From assembly GCF_004000255.1 (NCBI RefSeq), contig NZ_RCIQ01000009.1, positions 62,001 through 126,000 on the forward strand: DNA of 64,000 nt, written 5' to 3'. Position 1 is the first letter of the stretch. Each line of letters begins with the position of its first letter. Source of the stretch: Nioella ostreopsis (GTDB lineage: Bacteria > Pseudomonadota > Alphaproteobacteria > Rhodobacterales > Rhodobacteraceae). Below the pieces are notes generated by a model that made no database searches, was not told the DNA's origin, and saw nothing but the letters and a program-made list of their open reading frames with translations. Position numbers and translations under genes: made by a program. Positions 7,609-17,254 of this stretch are shown here, piece by piece.

Positions 7609-9314
7609 CAGAATATGTCTCCGCGTTTGGCGCGGGCCAGTGTGTCGTCGATGGTGGCCCGGTCGAGGTTGTAGTGCTCTGCCGCAGCCTCGGGCGAAAT
7701 GAAGCCGTGGGCAAGGTCTCTCAGCACATCTGCATGGGGTCGTTCCGACGGATCGCCATAGCCCGCGCCGCCGGGGAAACCCATCTGCACCACGCGGCCA
7801 TGGGGGACGAACTGCTTGCCCTTGCCCTTCATCGGCGTTCCGTCGTCCTGCCCGATGGTGGTGGGGCCGCCGGTCGCGCCGCCGCGACGGCCTCGGGCGG
7901 GGTGGTTCACACGGTCGAACATGGCGGAGAAGTCCATCTCGTGCCCCTCACGCGCGCCCACATCCATGACCTGACCCAGACCGCCGCGATACTTGCCCGC
8001 GCCGCCCGAATCGGGGCGCAGCTCCTTGCGCCAGATGATCGCGGGGCCAACCTGTTCGGTGGCCTCCACCGGCATGGTCATGACGCCCGAGGGGAAGGCG
8101 GTGGCACTCATCCCGTCAAGAGTGGGCCGCGCGCCGGACCCGCCGGAGTTGAAAATCAACACCTCGGCCCGTCTTGCGCCTTCGGGGGCGGGCGCATCGG
8201 TGCGTGGGCGCAGGCTGAGCTGGAAGTTGCACAGGCAGCCCGCGCCTTCCGCCGGAACCGTATCGGGCAGCAGCTTGTCGAGCGCGTCATAGACCGTGTC
8301 GGGCACCATATGGCCGATGACGTGGCGCAGCGCGACGGGCGCCGGATGCGGGGCGTTGACGATGGTGTTTTCCGGCGCAGTGATCTCGAAGGGCGCGAGG
8401 CTCGCTGCATTGTTCGGGATCTCGGGCGCGATGGCGCATTTGAGTGCATAGCAGGCATAAGCCTTGGTATAGACCAGCGGCACGTTGATGCCCTTCTTGT
8501 CCACACCGCTAGTGCCCGCCCAATCGCAGCGGATGCGGTCATTTTCGATGGACAGGCTGACGCAAAGGTCAATCGGCTTGGCATAACCGTCAATCTGCAT
8601 ATGCCCGTCCGCCCGGCCCGGTGTCAGCGCGTTGATACGGTCGAGCGTGGCCTGACGGGAATTGGTCAGGATGAAATCGGAAATGCCGGAGAGGTCTGCA
8701 AGGTTGAACTCCGTCATCATGTCCGACAGGCGCCGGTGGCCGATCTCGTTACAGGTGGCCAGCGCATAGAGATCGCCTACAAGCTGATCGGGCTCTCGCA
8801 CATTGCCCCGGATCATCGCCAGCAGGGTGCGGTCCACTTCGCCCTTGTCGGCAAAGCGCATGATCGGGATGTAGAGCCCTTCCTCATAGACAGAATTCGC
8901 ATCGGCCCCGAAGCCACGCCCGCCAATGTCGGTCACATGCGCGGTGCAGGCGAAGAAACCGATCAGGCGCCCCTTGTGGAAGGAGGGCGTCACTACGGTG
9001 ATGTCATGCAGGTGGCCGGTGCCCTCCCACGGGTCATTGGTGATGTAGACATCGCCCTCGGCCATCGTCTCGCGCCCGATGCGGCGGATGAAATGGCCGA
9101 CGGCATCGGCCATGGCGTTGACGTGGCCGGGCGTGCCGGTGACGGCCTGCGCCAGCATCTCGCCCTTGTCGTTATAGACCCCGGCGGAAAGATCCCCCGC
9201 CTCGCGGACGGAGGTGGAAAATGCCGTTCGTACCAGCGCCTGCGCCTGTTCCTCGACCACGGAAATCAGGCGCGTCCACATGACCTGGTAGGCGACTTTG
9301 CTCAGTTCAGTCAT
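7608..9314 (-). CDS. hyuB: Hydantoinase B/oxoprolinase family protein
   Basis: 568 residues with the HyuB landmarks NDPWEGTGHLHDI, ACTAHVTDIGGRGFG, GGLGQVMDVG and a Gly-rich C-terminus PGGAGYGDPSER. In the family the B subunit works with HyuA as an ATP-dependent cyclic-amide hydrolase acting on 5-oxoproline, N-methylhydantoin or related rings. Its start overlaps the HyuA stop by 8 nt, so the two subunits are coupled. The exact ring substrate is unknown. The FAD oxidase downstream and the divergent M20 amidohydrolase suggest a multi-step route through a carbamoyl or amide intermediate. Confidence 0.9.
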   Translation of the reverse strand: MTELSKVAYQVMWTRLISVVEEQAQALVRTAFSTSVREAGDLSAGVYNDKGEMLAQAVTGTPGHVNAMADAVGHFIRRIGRETMAEGDVYITNDPWEGTGHLHDITVVTPSFHKGRLIGFFACTAHVTDIGGRGFGADANSVYEEGLYIPIMRFADKGEVDRTLLAMIRGNVREPDQLVGDLYALATCNEIGHRRLSDMMTEFNLADLSGISDFILTNSRQATLDRINALTPGRADGHMQIDGYAKPIDLCVSLSIENDRIRCDWAGTSGVDKKGINVPLVYTKAYACYALKCAIAPEIPNNAASLAPFEITAPENTIVNAPHPAPVALRHVIGHMVPDTVYDALDKLLPDTVPAEGAGCLCNFQLSLRPRTDAPAPEGARRAEVLIFNSGGSGARPTLDGMSATAFPSGVMTMPVEATEQVGPAIIWRKELRPDSGGAGKYRGGLGQVMDVGAREGHEMDFSAMFDRVNHPARGRRGGATGGPTTIGQDDGTPMKGKGKQFVPHGRVVQMGFPGGAGYGDPSERPHADVLRDLAHGFISPEAAAEHYNLDRATIDDTLARAKRGDIF

Positions 9315-11394
9315 GGCGGGGCTCCTTCACACGGATGTCGATGCAGCCATCGGGCTGCGCGGTGGCCTGTCGGCTGGAGGGCAGGACGATGGTGGTTTCA
9401 TCCTCGGTGATCACGGCAGGCCCTTGAACGGAGGACCCGGTTGGCAGGTGGGCACGCGGGTGGATCGCGGCGCGGGTACGTTTGGCCAGCGCCGGATCGA
9501 ACAGATCGCGGGTGCCCTGTTCTGCGGGGGCCTCGGCGGTTTCGGCGGGCGTAATGCGGTCCACCGGCGGCGTGGGCGTGTAGGCGTTCACCGACCAGAC
9601 GGTGATTTCGGCCACCATCCCGTCGACGGAGCGGCCGAAGAGGCGCGTGTAATCCTCCTCGAACCGTTTGAGGAAGCTTTCCGCATCGGGATTGGCGGCG
9701 TCCTCGGGTGTCAGCGGCACGGGGATTTCCCAGCCCTGCCCGGCATAACGCATGTAGATCTTGTAATCGGTCAGAATGTCGGCGTTGGCATCGCAGGAGC
9801 GGACGAAGCTGCGCGCCTCCTCCTCCATTTCCGCGAAGAGCGCTTTCACGCGGGCGGGGTCGAAGGCGGACATCTTGGTGAAGACGGACCGGTTGGCCTC
9901 GAAACTGAACGGCGCGCGCAGGAAGCCGATGGCGGACCCCACGCCCGCGCCGACAGGCACCAGACAGCGGTCGATGCCCAGTTTTTCGCAAAGCCGCGCG
10001 GCATGGAGGGGGGCCGCACCGCCAAAGGCGATCATGGTGTAGGTGCTGAGGTCCTCACCGTTTTCGACCGCATGAACGCGGGCGGCGTTGGCCATGTTTT
10101 CGTCGACCACCTCTGCAAGGCCAAAGGCCGCTTCGGTCGCGTCCATATCCAACCGGTCGGCAAGGTGGGCTTTCAGCGCCGCCTCGGACCGGTCGGGATA
10201 AAGCGGGATGGAGCCGCCCGCGAAATGGGCCGGATCAAGCTTGCCCAACACGAGGTCGGCATCGGTCACGGCGGGCCTGTCGCCCCCGCGCCCGTAACAG
10301 GCCGGGCCGGGTTCCGATCCGGCACTTTCCGGCCCCACGCGGATCTGGTTCAGCGCATCCACATGGGCGAGCGAGCCGCCCCCGGCCCCGATTTCCACCA
10401 TGTCGATCACGGGGATCGAAATCGGCATGCCGGAGCCCTTCTTGAAGCGGTAACTGCGGGCCACTTCAAACACGCGGGCGGTTTTGGGCGTCTGGTGCTT
10501 GATCAGGCAGATCTTGGCCGTGGTGCCGCCCATGTCGAAGCTTAGCACCTTGTCCAGCCCATGCCGCGCGGCGATGTCGGCGGCGAAGACCGCACCGCCT
10601 GCGGGGCCGGATTCCACCAGCCGCACGGGGAAATTCGCCGCCGTGTCGATGTCGATGATGCCGCCACCGGAATGCATCAGAAAAACCGGGCAATCGGCGC
10701 CTTCCTGCGCCAGCCTGCCCTTGAGGCGGCCCAGATAGGACTTCATCAGCGGCTTGATATAGGCGTTGGCGATGGTGGTGTTGAAGCGTTCATATTCCCG
10801 CATCTGGGGGCTGACCTGCGAGGACAGCGAAACCATCACGCCCGGCAGTTTCTCGGCCAGAACCTCGGCAATCAGCCGTTCATGTGCGTCGTTCACGTAG
10901 GAATGCAGCAGGCCCACGGCGATGCTTTCGTAACCTGCGTCACGCAGGTCATCGGCGAGCCGCTCCACCTCGGCCCGGTCCAGCGGGATCAGCGTGGCGC
11001 CATCGGCGTCGAGCCTCTCGCGCACGGTGTAGCGGCGGTTGCGGGGCAGCAGGGGATCGGGCAGTTTCAGGTTCAGGTCATACTGCTCGAACCGGCTTTC
11101 GGTGCGCATCTCGATCACGTCGCGGAAGCCTTCGGTCGTGATCAGCGCCGTCTTGGCCCCGCGCCGTTCGATCAGCGCATTGGTGGCCAGCGTCGTGCCA
11201 TGGATGACCTGCGAAATCGCAGAGGGCGCGACCCCGGCCTTGTGACAGACCCGATGCATGCCTTCGATGATCGCATTTTCAGGCGCGGCATAGGTGGTCA
11301 GCACCTTGGTGGAAAACCGGCCCCCCGGCCCTTCCAGCACCAGATCGGTAAAGGTGCCGCCGATATCGGCCCCCAATCTGTACGACTCGCCCAT
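9307..11394 (-). CDS. hyuA: Hydantoinase A/oxoprolinase family protein
   Basis: 695 residues. The actin-like ATPase N-terminus GADIGGTFTDLVLE (residues 8-21) is followed by IHGTTLATNALIERRG, a second phosphate-binding block FDMGGTTAKICLI, and AFGGAAPLHAARL. These are the A-subunit motifs of ATP-dependent oxoprolinase/hydantoinase. ATG at 11394 is preceded by GGAGG. It forms an enzyme with HyuB (7608-9314). The LysR gene directly upstream on the same strand is the likely regulator. Acetone carboxylase A subunits look similar, but no C subunit is present, which favours a hydantoinase-type role. Confidence 0.92.
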   Translation of the reverse strand: MGESYRLGADIGGTFTDLVLEGPGGRFSTKVLTTYAAPENAIIEGMHRVCHKAGVAPSAISQVIHGTTLATNALIERRGAKTALITTEGFRDVIEMRTESRFEQYDLNLKLPDPLLPRNRRYTVRERLDADGATLIPLDRAEVERLADDLRDAGYESIAVGLLHSYVNDAHERLIAEVLAEKLPGVMVSLSSQVSPQMREYERFNTTIANAYIKPLMKSYLGRLKGRLAQEGADCPVFLMHSGGGIIDIDTAANFPVRLVESGPAGGAVFAADIAARHGLDKVLSFDMGGTTAKICLIKHQTPKTARVFEVARSYRFKKGSGMPISIPVIDMVEIGAGGGSLAHVDALNQIRVGPESAGSEPGPACYGRGGDRPAVTDADLVLGKLDPAHFAGGSIPLYPDRSEAALKAHLADRLDMDATEAAFGLAEVVDENMANAARVHAVENGEDLSTYTMIAFGGAAPLHAARLCEKLGIDRCLVPVGAGVGSAIGFLRAPFSFEANRSVFTKMSAFDPARVKALFAEMEEEARSFVRSCDANADILTDYKIYMRYAGQGWEIPVPLTPEDAANPDAESFLKRFEEDYTRLFGRSVDGMVAEITVWSVNAYTPTPPVDRITPAETAEAPAEQGTRDLFDPALAKRTRAAIHPRAHLPTGSSVQGPAVITEDETTIVLPSSRQATAQPDGCIDIRVKEPRHD

Positions 11395-11449
11395 TTTGAC
11401 CTCCGCTTACGTGATGGGGGTAGGATAGCCGACCGGAAGTATTTGGAAA

Positions 11450-11470
11450 AATCGAATGATCATATGGATT
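11450..11470. promoter_or_regulatory. Possible LysR site upstream of hyuA
   Basis: A short inverted repeat AATC-N13-GATT lies in an AT-rich stretch of the 82-nt gap between the LysR gene and hyuA. LysR proteins favour interrupted dyads of this kind, but the arms are only 4 bp, so this could be chance. Confidence 0.25.
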
Positions 11471-11476
11471 GAATAA

Positions 11477-12373
11477 CTAATCGTGATCCTCTGGTGGGTA
11501 GAGTCCCGCAGCGATCGCCACCGCCGCGATCAGGAAGGTTGGGGCCGGATCGACCAGCCAGCGGGCGGCGAAGTGCAGGTCTTCGGGGTGCCAGTCATAG
11601 TCCAGCACCTGCAACCGCCCGGCGGCCAACGCCTCAGCCACCATCAACGCAGGCACGCAGGCCACGCCCAACCCGTCGTTGGCCATTTGCAGGCAGGCGG
11701 CGATATTGGACGAGGGCACCAGCCGCACGGGCTGTTCGATCTGGCGGAAATGCGCGTCAAGCTGAGTGAAAGGATAGGATCCGCGCGCATGGGTCAGGAT
11801 GCGATGCCGCGCGATCTGGTCCGCCGCAACCGGGCCGGCGGGAAACCCCAGGGCGGGGGCCGCGACCCAGATATAGGGCGACTGGCCGAGAGGCTCGGTG
11901 TTGGGGGTGCGCTGGTCGAAGGGGCCGTTCTGGAAGGCGAGGTCAATCTCGCGCGCGAACAGCAGATTGGACAGGTTCTCCGACAGGTCGATGGTCAGTT
12001 CCACATCGACGGCGGGGAACCGGTCTTTCATCTGGATCAGGAAGGGGCGCAGCCATGTCTGGGCCACCAGTTCGGTCACGCCAAGCCGCAACAGCCCGTC
12101 AAACACCGTGCCATCGCCTGTGGCCTCCAGAAACCCGTCCACGGCGGCCAGAATGCGCCGGGCAGGGCCAAGCAGTTGCCGCCCCTCGCGTGTCAGGCGC
12201 ACCGACCCCGCGTCGCGGTCCATCAGGGTCAGGCGCAGGTGATGTTCCAGCTGCGAAATGCGGTTCGAGATATTGGGCTGCGTCGTATTCAGCCGCGCTG
12301 CCGCCCGCCGGAAGCTGCCCAGATCGGCCACATGCACGAAGGCTTCGATATGCTTGAGATTGAATTTGGGCAT
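11477..12373 (-). CDS. LysR family transcriptional regulator
   Basis: 298 residues starting MPKFNLKHIEAFVHV. The N-terminal helix-turn-helix SFRRAAARLNTTQPNISNRI (residues 18-37) is typical, and the rest is a periplasmic-binding-protein-like effector domain. The start at 12373 places the HTH at the usual distance; the open frame extends 57 codons further but covers the divergent gene's start region. It is followed on the same strand by hyuA and is divergent from an M20 amidohydrolase, so it probably senses a compound handled by both. The ligand is unknown. Confidence 0.9.
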   Translation of the reverse strand: MPKFNLKHIEAFVHVADLGSFRRAAARLNTTQPNISNRISQLEHHLRLTLMDRDAGSVRLTREGRQLLGPARRILAAVDGFLEATGDGTVFDGLLRLGVTELVAQTWLRPFLIQMKDRFPAVDVELTIDLSENLSNLLFAREIDLAFQNGPFDQRTPNTEPLGQSPYIWVAAPALGFPAGPVAADQIARHRILTHARGSYPFTQLDAHFRQIEQPVRLVPSSNIAACLQMANDGLGVACVPALMVAEALAAGRLQVLDYDWHPEDLHFAARWLVDPAPTFLIAAVAIAAGLYPPEDHD

Positions 12374-12481
12374 CTGGTCCGGGTCCGCTGTCTGGCGGCA
12401 GGGTTCCCCGTCGAGCCGTGAATGTCCATGCCCGATCTGCCCTTGCACCGCCCATGGGCACGGCGCAAACATGGCCCCATG

Positions 12482-13642
12482 ATGGACCTCAGACTGACAA
12501 ATTCCGACCTTGCGGACCTCACCGACTGGCGGCGTGCCCTGCACCAGCGGCCTGAAGTGTCAGGCGAGGAGGCCGAGACCGCGCGCACCGTTCACAAGAT
12601 GCTGGAGCCGACCGCCCCTGACCGGATCGTGACCGGGCTTGGCGGGCATGGGGTGGCGGCGCTGTATGACAGCGGGAAGCCCGGCCCGTGCGTGCTGCTG
12701 CGGTGTGAACTGGACGGGCTTCCGATACAGGAGCTGTCGGATCGTCCCCACCGGTCCCGGATCGACGGGAAAGGGCATCTGTGCGGCCATGACGGGCATA
12801 TGGCGATGCTGGCGGGCATGGCGCGGCTTCTGGGGCGGCGGCGACCTGCGAAGGGATCGGTCGTGCTGATGTTCCAGCCCGCCGAGGAAACCGGCGAGGG
12901 CGCGGCGCGGGTGGTGGCCGATCCGGGCTTTGCCGCGTTCAGGCCCGACTACGCCTTCGCCATCCACAATTTCCCCGGCATGCCGCTTGGCCATGTGGGT
13001 GTGGTCGACGGCCCGGCAAGCTGCGCCTCTCGCGGGATGCGGGTGCGGCTGACGGGGCGGACGGCCCATGCGTCGCAGCCCGAGACGGGCGTTTCCCCTG
13101 CCCCTGCCCTGGCGCGGCTGATGCTGGACCTGCCCGACCTGTCCCAAGGGGCAGACCTGACCGACCCCGATTTCGCGTTGGTCACCGTCTGCCACGCACG
13201 GCTTGGTGAACCGGCTTTCGGCATCGCACCGGGAGAGGCCGAACTTTATGCCACCCTGCGCAGCCTGACCGATCCGCGCATGGAGCGGCTGATCAGGGAG
13301 GCCGAAACCATGGCGCGGGAAGCTGCGGGCGACCTGGGCCTGTCCATCGACTACCACGACATCTTTCCGTCCTGCGCGAACTCTGTCAAGGCGGCGGATA
13401 TCGTCCGCCGGGCCGGGGCGCGGGCAGGGCTGCCCACGGGGCCGGGCCTGTTGCCAATGCGCCCCTCGGAGGATTTCGGCCGTTTCGGCATGGCCACAGG
13501 GGCGGAAAGCGCCTTCATCCTGCTTGGGGCAGGTATGGACGGCCCCGACCTGCACAATCCCGACTACGACTTTCCCGATGACCTGATCGGGACCGGCATG
13601 GCGCTGTTCAGTGCGATTTTGCGGGAAATACTGGGCGACTGA
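12482..13642 (+). CDS. M20 family amidohydrolase (hippurate hydrolase / N-acyl amino-acid hydrolase type)
   Basis: 386 residues from this start. Visible features are LTDWRRALHQRPEVSGEE, the metal block CGHDGHMAMLAGM, the catalytic acidic pair in PAEETGEGA, the dimerisation-domain histidine block AIHNFPGMPLGH, and RPSEDFGRF near the end. This is the full M20D set of metal ligands. Members cut N-acyl, N-carbamoyl or aromatic amides of amino acids. The start is uncertain: ATG codons at 12479 and 12482 fit the family, one at 12422 is also open, and none has a strong ribosome-binding site. Divergent from the LysR gene and convergent with uxuB. A role in the hydantoinase cluster is inferred. Confidence 0.85.
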   Translation: MDLRLTNSDLADLTDWRRALHQRPEVSGEEAETARTVHKMLEPTAPDRIVTGLGGHGVAALYDSGKPGPCVLLRCELDGLPIQELSDRPHRSRIDGKGHLCGHDGHMAMLAGMARLLGRRRPAKGSVVLMFQPAEETGEGAARVVADPGFAAFRPDYAFAIHNFPGMPLGHVGVVDGPASCASRGMRVRLTGRTAHASQPETGVSPAPALARLMLDLPDLSQGADLTDPDFALVTVCHARLGEPAFGIAPGEAELYATLRSLTDPRMERLIREAETMAREAAGDLGLSIDYHDIFPSCANSVKAADIVRRAGARAGLPTGPGLLPMRPSEDFGRFGMATGAESAFILLGAGMDGPDLHNPDYDFPDDLIGTGMALFSAILREILGD

Positions 13643-13650
13643 CGCCTGAT

Positions 13651-15087
13651 CTAGGCGATATAGCCCGCGACGCTGGCGGCCGCACCGTACTGGCAGAGGC
13701 CGAGATAGGCGCGGGTGACGGCCTCGCGGAACGCTGGATTCGCAGCCAGCGCCGGGGCGAAGACCTGATCGACCGCCAGAAGCGCCGCGACTTTGGAGGC
13801 GGGGTCATCCACCCCGTCCGAGACAGCGCGTAGATGATCCGCCAGCGGGTCGCGCACGTCAATCGACTGGCCCGCCTCGTCCACCCCGCCCACATAGCGC
13901 ATCCAGGCCGCCACCACGAGCGCCAGCCCTGGCACCGGGCGCTCTGCCGCGAGGTTCTCGGCCACCGGCCCGAGAATGCGTTGCGGCAGCTTTTGCGAGC
14001 CATCCATGGCGATCTGCCATGTCCGGTGCCGAATGGCTGGGTTGCGATATCGGGTCAACAAGGCGTCAGTATAAGCGGTCAGGTCTTCACCCTCTGGCTG
14101 CGGCACCGTCGGCAGGATCTCGTCCCGCCAGAGCTTCTGACACAGGGCCGCGAAAGCGGGATCGGAAACAGTGTCCGACACGGTCTCATAGCCCGCGAGA
14201 TAGCCCAGATAGGCCAGCGCCGAATGGGTGCCATTCAGGCAGCGCAGCTTCATCGTCTCGAAGGCCGACACATCGCGCACGAACTGCGCCCCGCCCGCGT
14301 CCCAGCCGGGGCGGGCGTTGTCGGTGAAGTTATCCTCGATCACCCATTGGCGGAAGGGTTCGTGCCAGACGCAGGCCGGGTCGTGAAAGCCGGTTAGCGC
14401 AGCCAGCCGCTCGATATCCTCGGGCGTGGTCGCGGGTGTGATCCGGTCGACCATCGTGGCGGGGAACTTCACCTGCTGTGCGATCCAATCGGCAATTTCG
14501 GGGTCGCGGGCCTGGGCAAAAGCCAGCACCACACCGCGCGCCAAAGGGCCGTTGGAGGGCAGGTTGTCGCAAGACAGGACCGTAAAGGGCGCGGTGCCTG
14601 TCTGACGGCGGCGGTCCAGCGCTTCGACCAGAAAGCCCGGCGCACTGCGGGGGTGCGCGGGATGTGCCAGGTCATGCAGAATGTCGGGATGTTCGAGCCG
14701 CAACCGACCCGTCGCGGGGTTGTGGCAGTAGCCCTTCTCGGTGATCGTCAGCGACACGATTTTCGTGGCCGGCGCGGTCATCCGGGCCAGCACGGCGGCG
14801 GGGTATTCCGGGGCGACCAAGACCTCTGACACAGAGGATATGACGCGCGGCGCTGGCCCATCCGGACCAAGCGACACGGCGGTATAGACCCCGCCCTGCG
14901 GGTCCAGCTCATCGCGCGCGTCAGGGCTGCGCAGGCTGACGGCACAAATCCCCCAATCGCCGCCATCGCGAGCCATCGCATCGGCGGTATAGACCGCGTT
15001 GAAGGCGCGGAAGAAGGCACCGGGGCCCAGATGGACGATGCCCACAGGGGCGGCGGGGTCTTTGCGGGACAGACGGGGATGGGTCAC
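13651..15087 (-). CDS. uxuB: Mannitol dehydrogenase family protein, probable D-mannonate oxidoreductase (fructuronate reductase)
   Basis: 478 residues. IVHLGPGAFFRAF near the N-terminus is the NAD-binding motif of long-chain mannitol dehydrogenases; SLTITEKGYCHN, DNLPSNG, MVDRITP, EDNFTD and KLRCLNGTHSALAYLGY follow in family order. In hexuronate catabolism UxuB reduces D-fructuronate to D-mannonate with NADH. The GTG start at 15087 overlaps the UxaC stop by 4 nt (GTGA), and this coupling to glucuronate isomerase is the main reason for preferring UxuB over mannitol or tagaturonate enzymes. UxuA (mannonate dehydratase) is not in the window. Confidence 0.85.
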   Translation of the reverse strand: MTHPRLSRKDPAAPVGIVHLGPGAFFRAFNAVYTADAMARDGGDWGICAVSLRSPDARDELDPQGGVYTAVSLGPDGPAPRVISSVSEVLVAPEYPAAVLARMTAPATKIVSLTITEKGYCHNPATGRLRLEHPDILHDLAHPAHPRSAPGFLVEALDRRRQTGTAPFTVLSCDNLPSNGPLARGVVLAFAQARDPEIADWIAQQVKFPATMVDRITPATTPEDIERLAALTGFHDPACVWHEPFRQWVIEDNFTDNARPGWDAGGAQFVRDVSAFETMKLRCLNGTHSALAYLGYLAGYETVSDTVSDPAFAALCQKLWRDEILPTVPQPEGEDLTAYTDALLTRYRNPAIRHRTWQIAMDGSQKLPQRILGPVAENLAAERPVPGLALVVAAWMRYVGGVDEAGQSIDVRDPLADHLRAVSDGVDDPASKVAALLAVDQVFAPALAANPAFREAVTRAYLGLCQYGAAASVAGYIA

Positions 15088-16490
15088 AGGCGGTAGGCCT
15101 CCTTCGCCAGCCGGTAGGACAGATCATGGGCCAGCTCGACCGCCTCACTTTCCCGTAGCCGCCCGCTGCGCACCAGCGTCGCCAGATAGGCGCAATCCAC
15201 GCGGCGGGCGACGTCGTGGCGGGCGGGGATCGAGCAGAAGGCGCGGGTGTCGTCGTTGAAGCCGACAGTGTTATAGAAGCCGCAGGTTTCGGTCGTGGCC
15301 TCGCGAAACCGGCGCATGCCTTCTGCGCTGTCATAGAACCACCAGGGCGGGCCGAGCTTCAGCGCCGGATAGGCGCCCGCCAGCGGGGCAAGCTCGCGCG
15401 ATTGCGTGGTTTCGTCGAGGGTGAACAGGATGATCGTCAGACCCGGTTCCATCCCCACGGCATCCAGCAGCGGTTTCAGCCCGCCAACGAAATCCGCCCG
15501 CATGGGGATGTCGAAGCCCCGGTCCCGGCCAAACTGCGCAAAGACCGGGCCGGAATGGTTGCGCCACGATCCGGGGTGGATCTGCATGACCAACCCGTCA
15601 TCGAGGCTCATCCGCGCCATTTCGGTCAGCATCTGGCCCCGGAAGAGATCGGCTTCCTCCGCCGTGCAGACCCCGGTCAACGCTTTCTGAAACAGCGCAG
15701 CGGCCTCCGCCGCGGGCAGGTCGGCGGTGCGGGCGCTGGCATGGCCATGATCGCTGGCCGTGGCGCCGTGGCGCTTGAAATACGCCCGCCGGGCGCGATG
15801 CGCGGCGAGATACCCCTGCCATGAGCGCGTATCTTCGCCCGTCAGCGCGCCAAGGCGGTCGATCTGGGATGCGAAGCCCGGCGTTTCGGGGTCCACGACC
15901 GTGTCGGGCCGGTAGGTGGGAATGACCCGGCCCGACCAGCCGCTGGCGGCAATCGCCGCATGGGACGAGAGGTCATCCAGCGCGCTGTCGGTGGTGGCGA
16001 GGCACTCGATTCCGAACCGGTCGAACAGGGCGCGGGGGCGGAAACTGTCCTGAGCCAGCAGCGCCTCGATCTGATCATAGGCGGCGTCTGCGGTTTCGGC
16101 GGTCAGGGGCTCGGTCAGTCCAAAGACATGCTCGAACGCATGGTTCAGCCACAGGGCCGACGGGGTGCCGCGAAACAGGTGGAACTGGCTGGCAAAACGC
16201 CGCCAGATCACGCGCGGATCGGTTTCCACCTGGCGGCCATCGGCAGAGGGCACGCCCAGATCGGCCAGTGAGACTCCCTGCGACACGAGCATCCGAAATA
16301 CGTAATGGTCGGGGATCACAAACAGCGCGGCGGGGTTCGGGAAACGATCATTCCCTGCGAACCAGCCCGGGTCGCAATGGCCATGGGGGCTGATGATCGG
16401 CAGATCGGCGATCTGATCATAAAGCGCCCGCGCCAACCCGCGCGCACCGGGATCGAGCGGGAAAAGGCGATCCGGGTCGGTCAGCGCCAT
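15084..16490 (-). CDS. uxaC: Glucuronate isomerase (uronate isomerase)
   Basis: 468 residues, the normal UxaC length. The metal-binding SPHGHCDPGWF (residues 34-44) sits at the N-terminus as in the amidohydrolase-fold uronate isomerases, and MQIHPGSWRNHS, ILFTLDETTQ and LGPPWWFYDS follow. It converts D-glucuronate to D-fructuronate and galacturonate to tagaturonate. It is first in a two-gene operon with uxuB and divergent from a GntR regulator and KDG kinase. Cytoplasmic; no signal peptide. Confidence 0.95.
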   Translation of the reverse strand: MALTDPDRLFPLDPGARGLARALYDQIADLPIISPHGHCDPGWFAGNDRFPNPAALFVIPDHYVFRMLVSQGVSLADLGVPSADGRQVETDPRVIWRRFASQFHLFRGTPSALWLNHAFEHVFGLTEPLTAETADAAYDQIEALLAQDSFRPRALFDRFGIECLATTDSALDDLSSHAAIAASGWSGRVIPTYRPDTVVDPETPGFASQIDRLGALTGEDTRSWQGYLAAHRARRAYFKRHGATASDHGHASARTADLPAAEAAALFQKALTGVCTAEEADLFRGQMLTEMARMSLDDGLVMQIHPGSWRNHSGPVFAQFGRDRGFDIPMRADFVGGLKPLLDAVGMEPGLTIILFTLDETTQSRELAPLAGAYPALKLGPPWWFYDSAEGMRRFREATTETCGFYNTVGFNDDTRAFCSIPARHDVARRVDCAYLATLVRSGRLRESEAVELAHDLSYRLAKEAYRL

Positions 16491-16523
16491 GCGAATACAT
16501 CCTTGAGCAACGGTGGTTCGCCA

Positions 16524-16537
16524 ACTAATATGCTAGT
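16524..16537. promoter_or_regulatory. Candidate GntR operator between uxaC and the regulator
   Basis: An inverted repeat ACTA-ATATGC-TAGT lies in the 74-bp gap between the divergent uxaC and GntR genes. GntR/FCD hexuronate regulators commonly bind short AT-rich dyads in this position. The arms are short and the assignment is positional inference. Confidence 0.4.
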
Positions 16538-16564
16538 CTATCAGACCTGTCAAAGCCGAACCAG

Positions 16565-17254
16565 ATGCCCCTTGCCCCCCTGTCCCCGATCCAGCCTGCC
16601 AGCACCACGGACATGGTCTTTGACCGGCTTCATGACGCCGTGGTGTCGCTGGACCTGCCGCCGGGTTCGAAAATTTCGGAAGCCGAGATCGCCAGATCGC
16701 TCGACGTCTCTCGCCAGCCGGTGCGCGATGCGTTCTTTCGGCTGTCGAAACTGGGGTTCCTGACGGTCCGTCCGCAGAGGGCCACCCTGGTCACGCGCAT
16801 ATCAGAGGCCGCCGTTCTGCGCGCGGCCTTCATCCGGACGGCGCTGGAACTGGCCTGCCTGAACGCTGCCCTGCCCCGCCTGACCGCAGCCGATCTGGAC
16901 AATCTGGCCGCCGATATCGCCGCGCAGGACCATGCCATCGCTGCCGGGGACCGGCCCGGCTTTCATGCGCTGGATGACCGGTTCCACCGCCGCATCTGCG
17001 AGATTGCCGGGCACGGCTATGCCTGGGATCTGATCCGCGAGCAAAAGGCGCATATGGACCGGGTGCGCTTTCTTTCTCTGGCCATCGGCAGCGCCGACGC
17101 GCTGGACGACCACCGACACCTGTTGCGAGCGCTGCGCGCGAAGAACCGGGACAGCGCGGAAACGGTCATGAGGCAGCATCTGGGCCGCGTGAAAAGCGCC
17201 ATGGACCGGCTGCGGTGCGACCACCCGGCCTATTTCGAGGAGACTGGCACATGA
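16565..17254 (+). CDS. GntR family transcriptional regulator (FCD domain)
   Basis: 229 residues. The winged helix includes ISEAEIARSLDVSRQPVRDA (residues about 37-56), followed by the all-helical FCD ligand-binding domain with the metal-site pattern DDRFHRRICEIAGH. It lies back-to-back with uxaC-uxuB and its stop overlaps the KDG kinase start by 4 nt, so it very likely controls glucuronate use, probably by releasing DNA when a uronate-derived ligand binds. It belongs with the UxuR/ExuR-like group by context only. Confidence 0.9.
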   Translation: MPLAPLSPIQPASTTDMVFDRLHDAVVSLDLPPGSKISEAEIARSLDVSRQPVRDAFFRLSKLGFLTVRPQRATLVTRISEAAVLRAAFIRTALELACLNAALPRLTAADLDNLAADIAAQDHAIAAGDRPGFHALDDRFHRRICEIAGHGYAWDLIREQKAHMDRVRFLSLAIGSADALDDHRHLLRALRAKNRDSAETVMRQHLGRVKSAMDRLRCDHPAYFEETGT

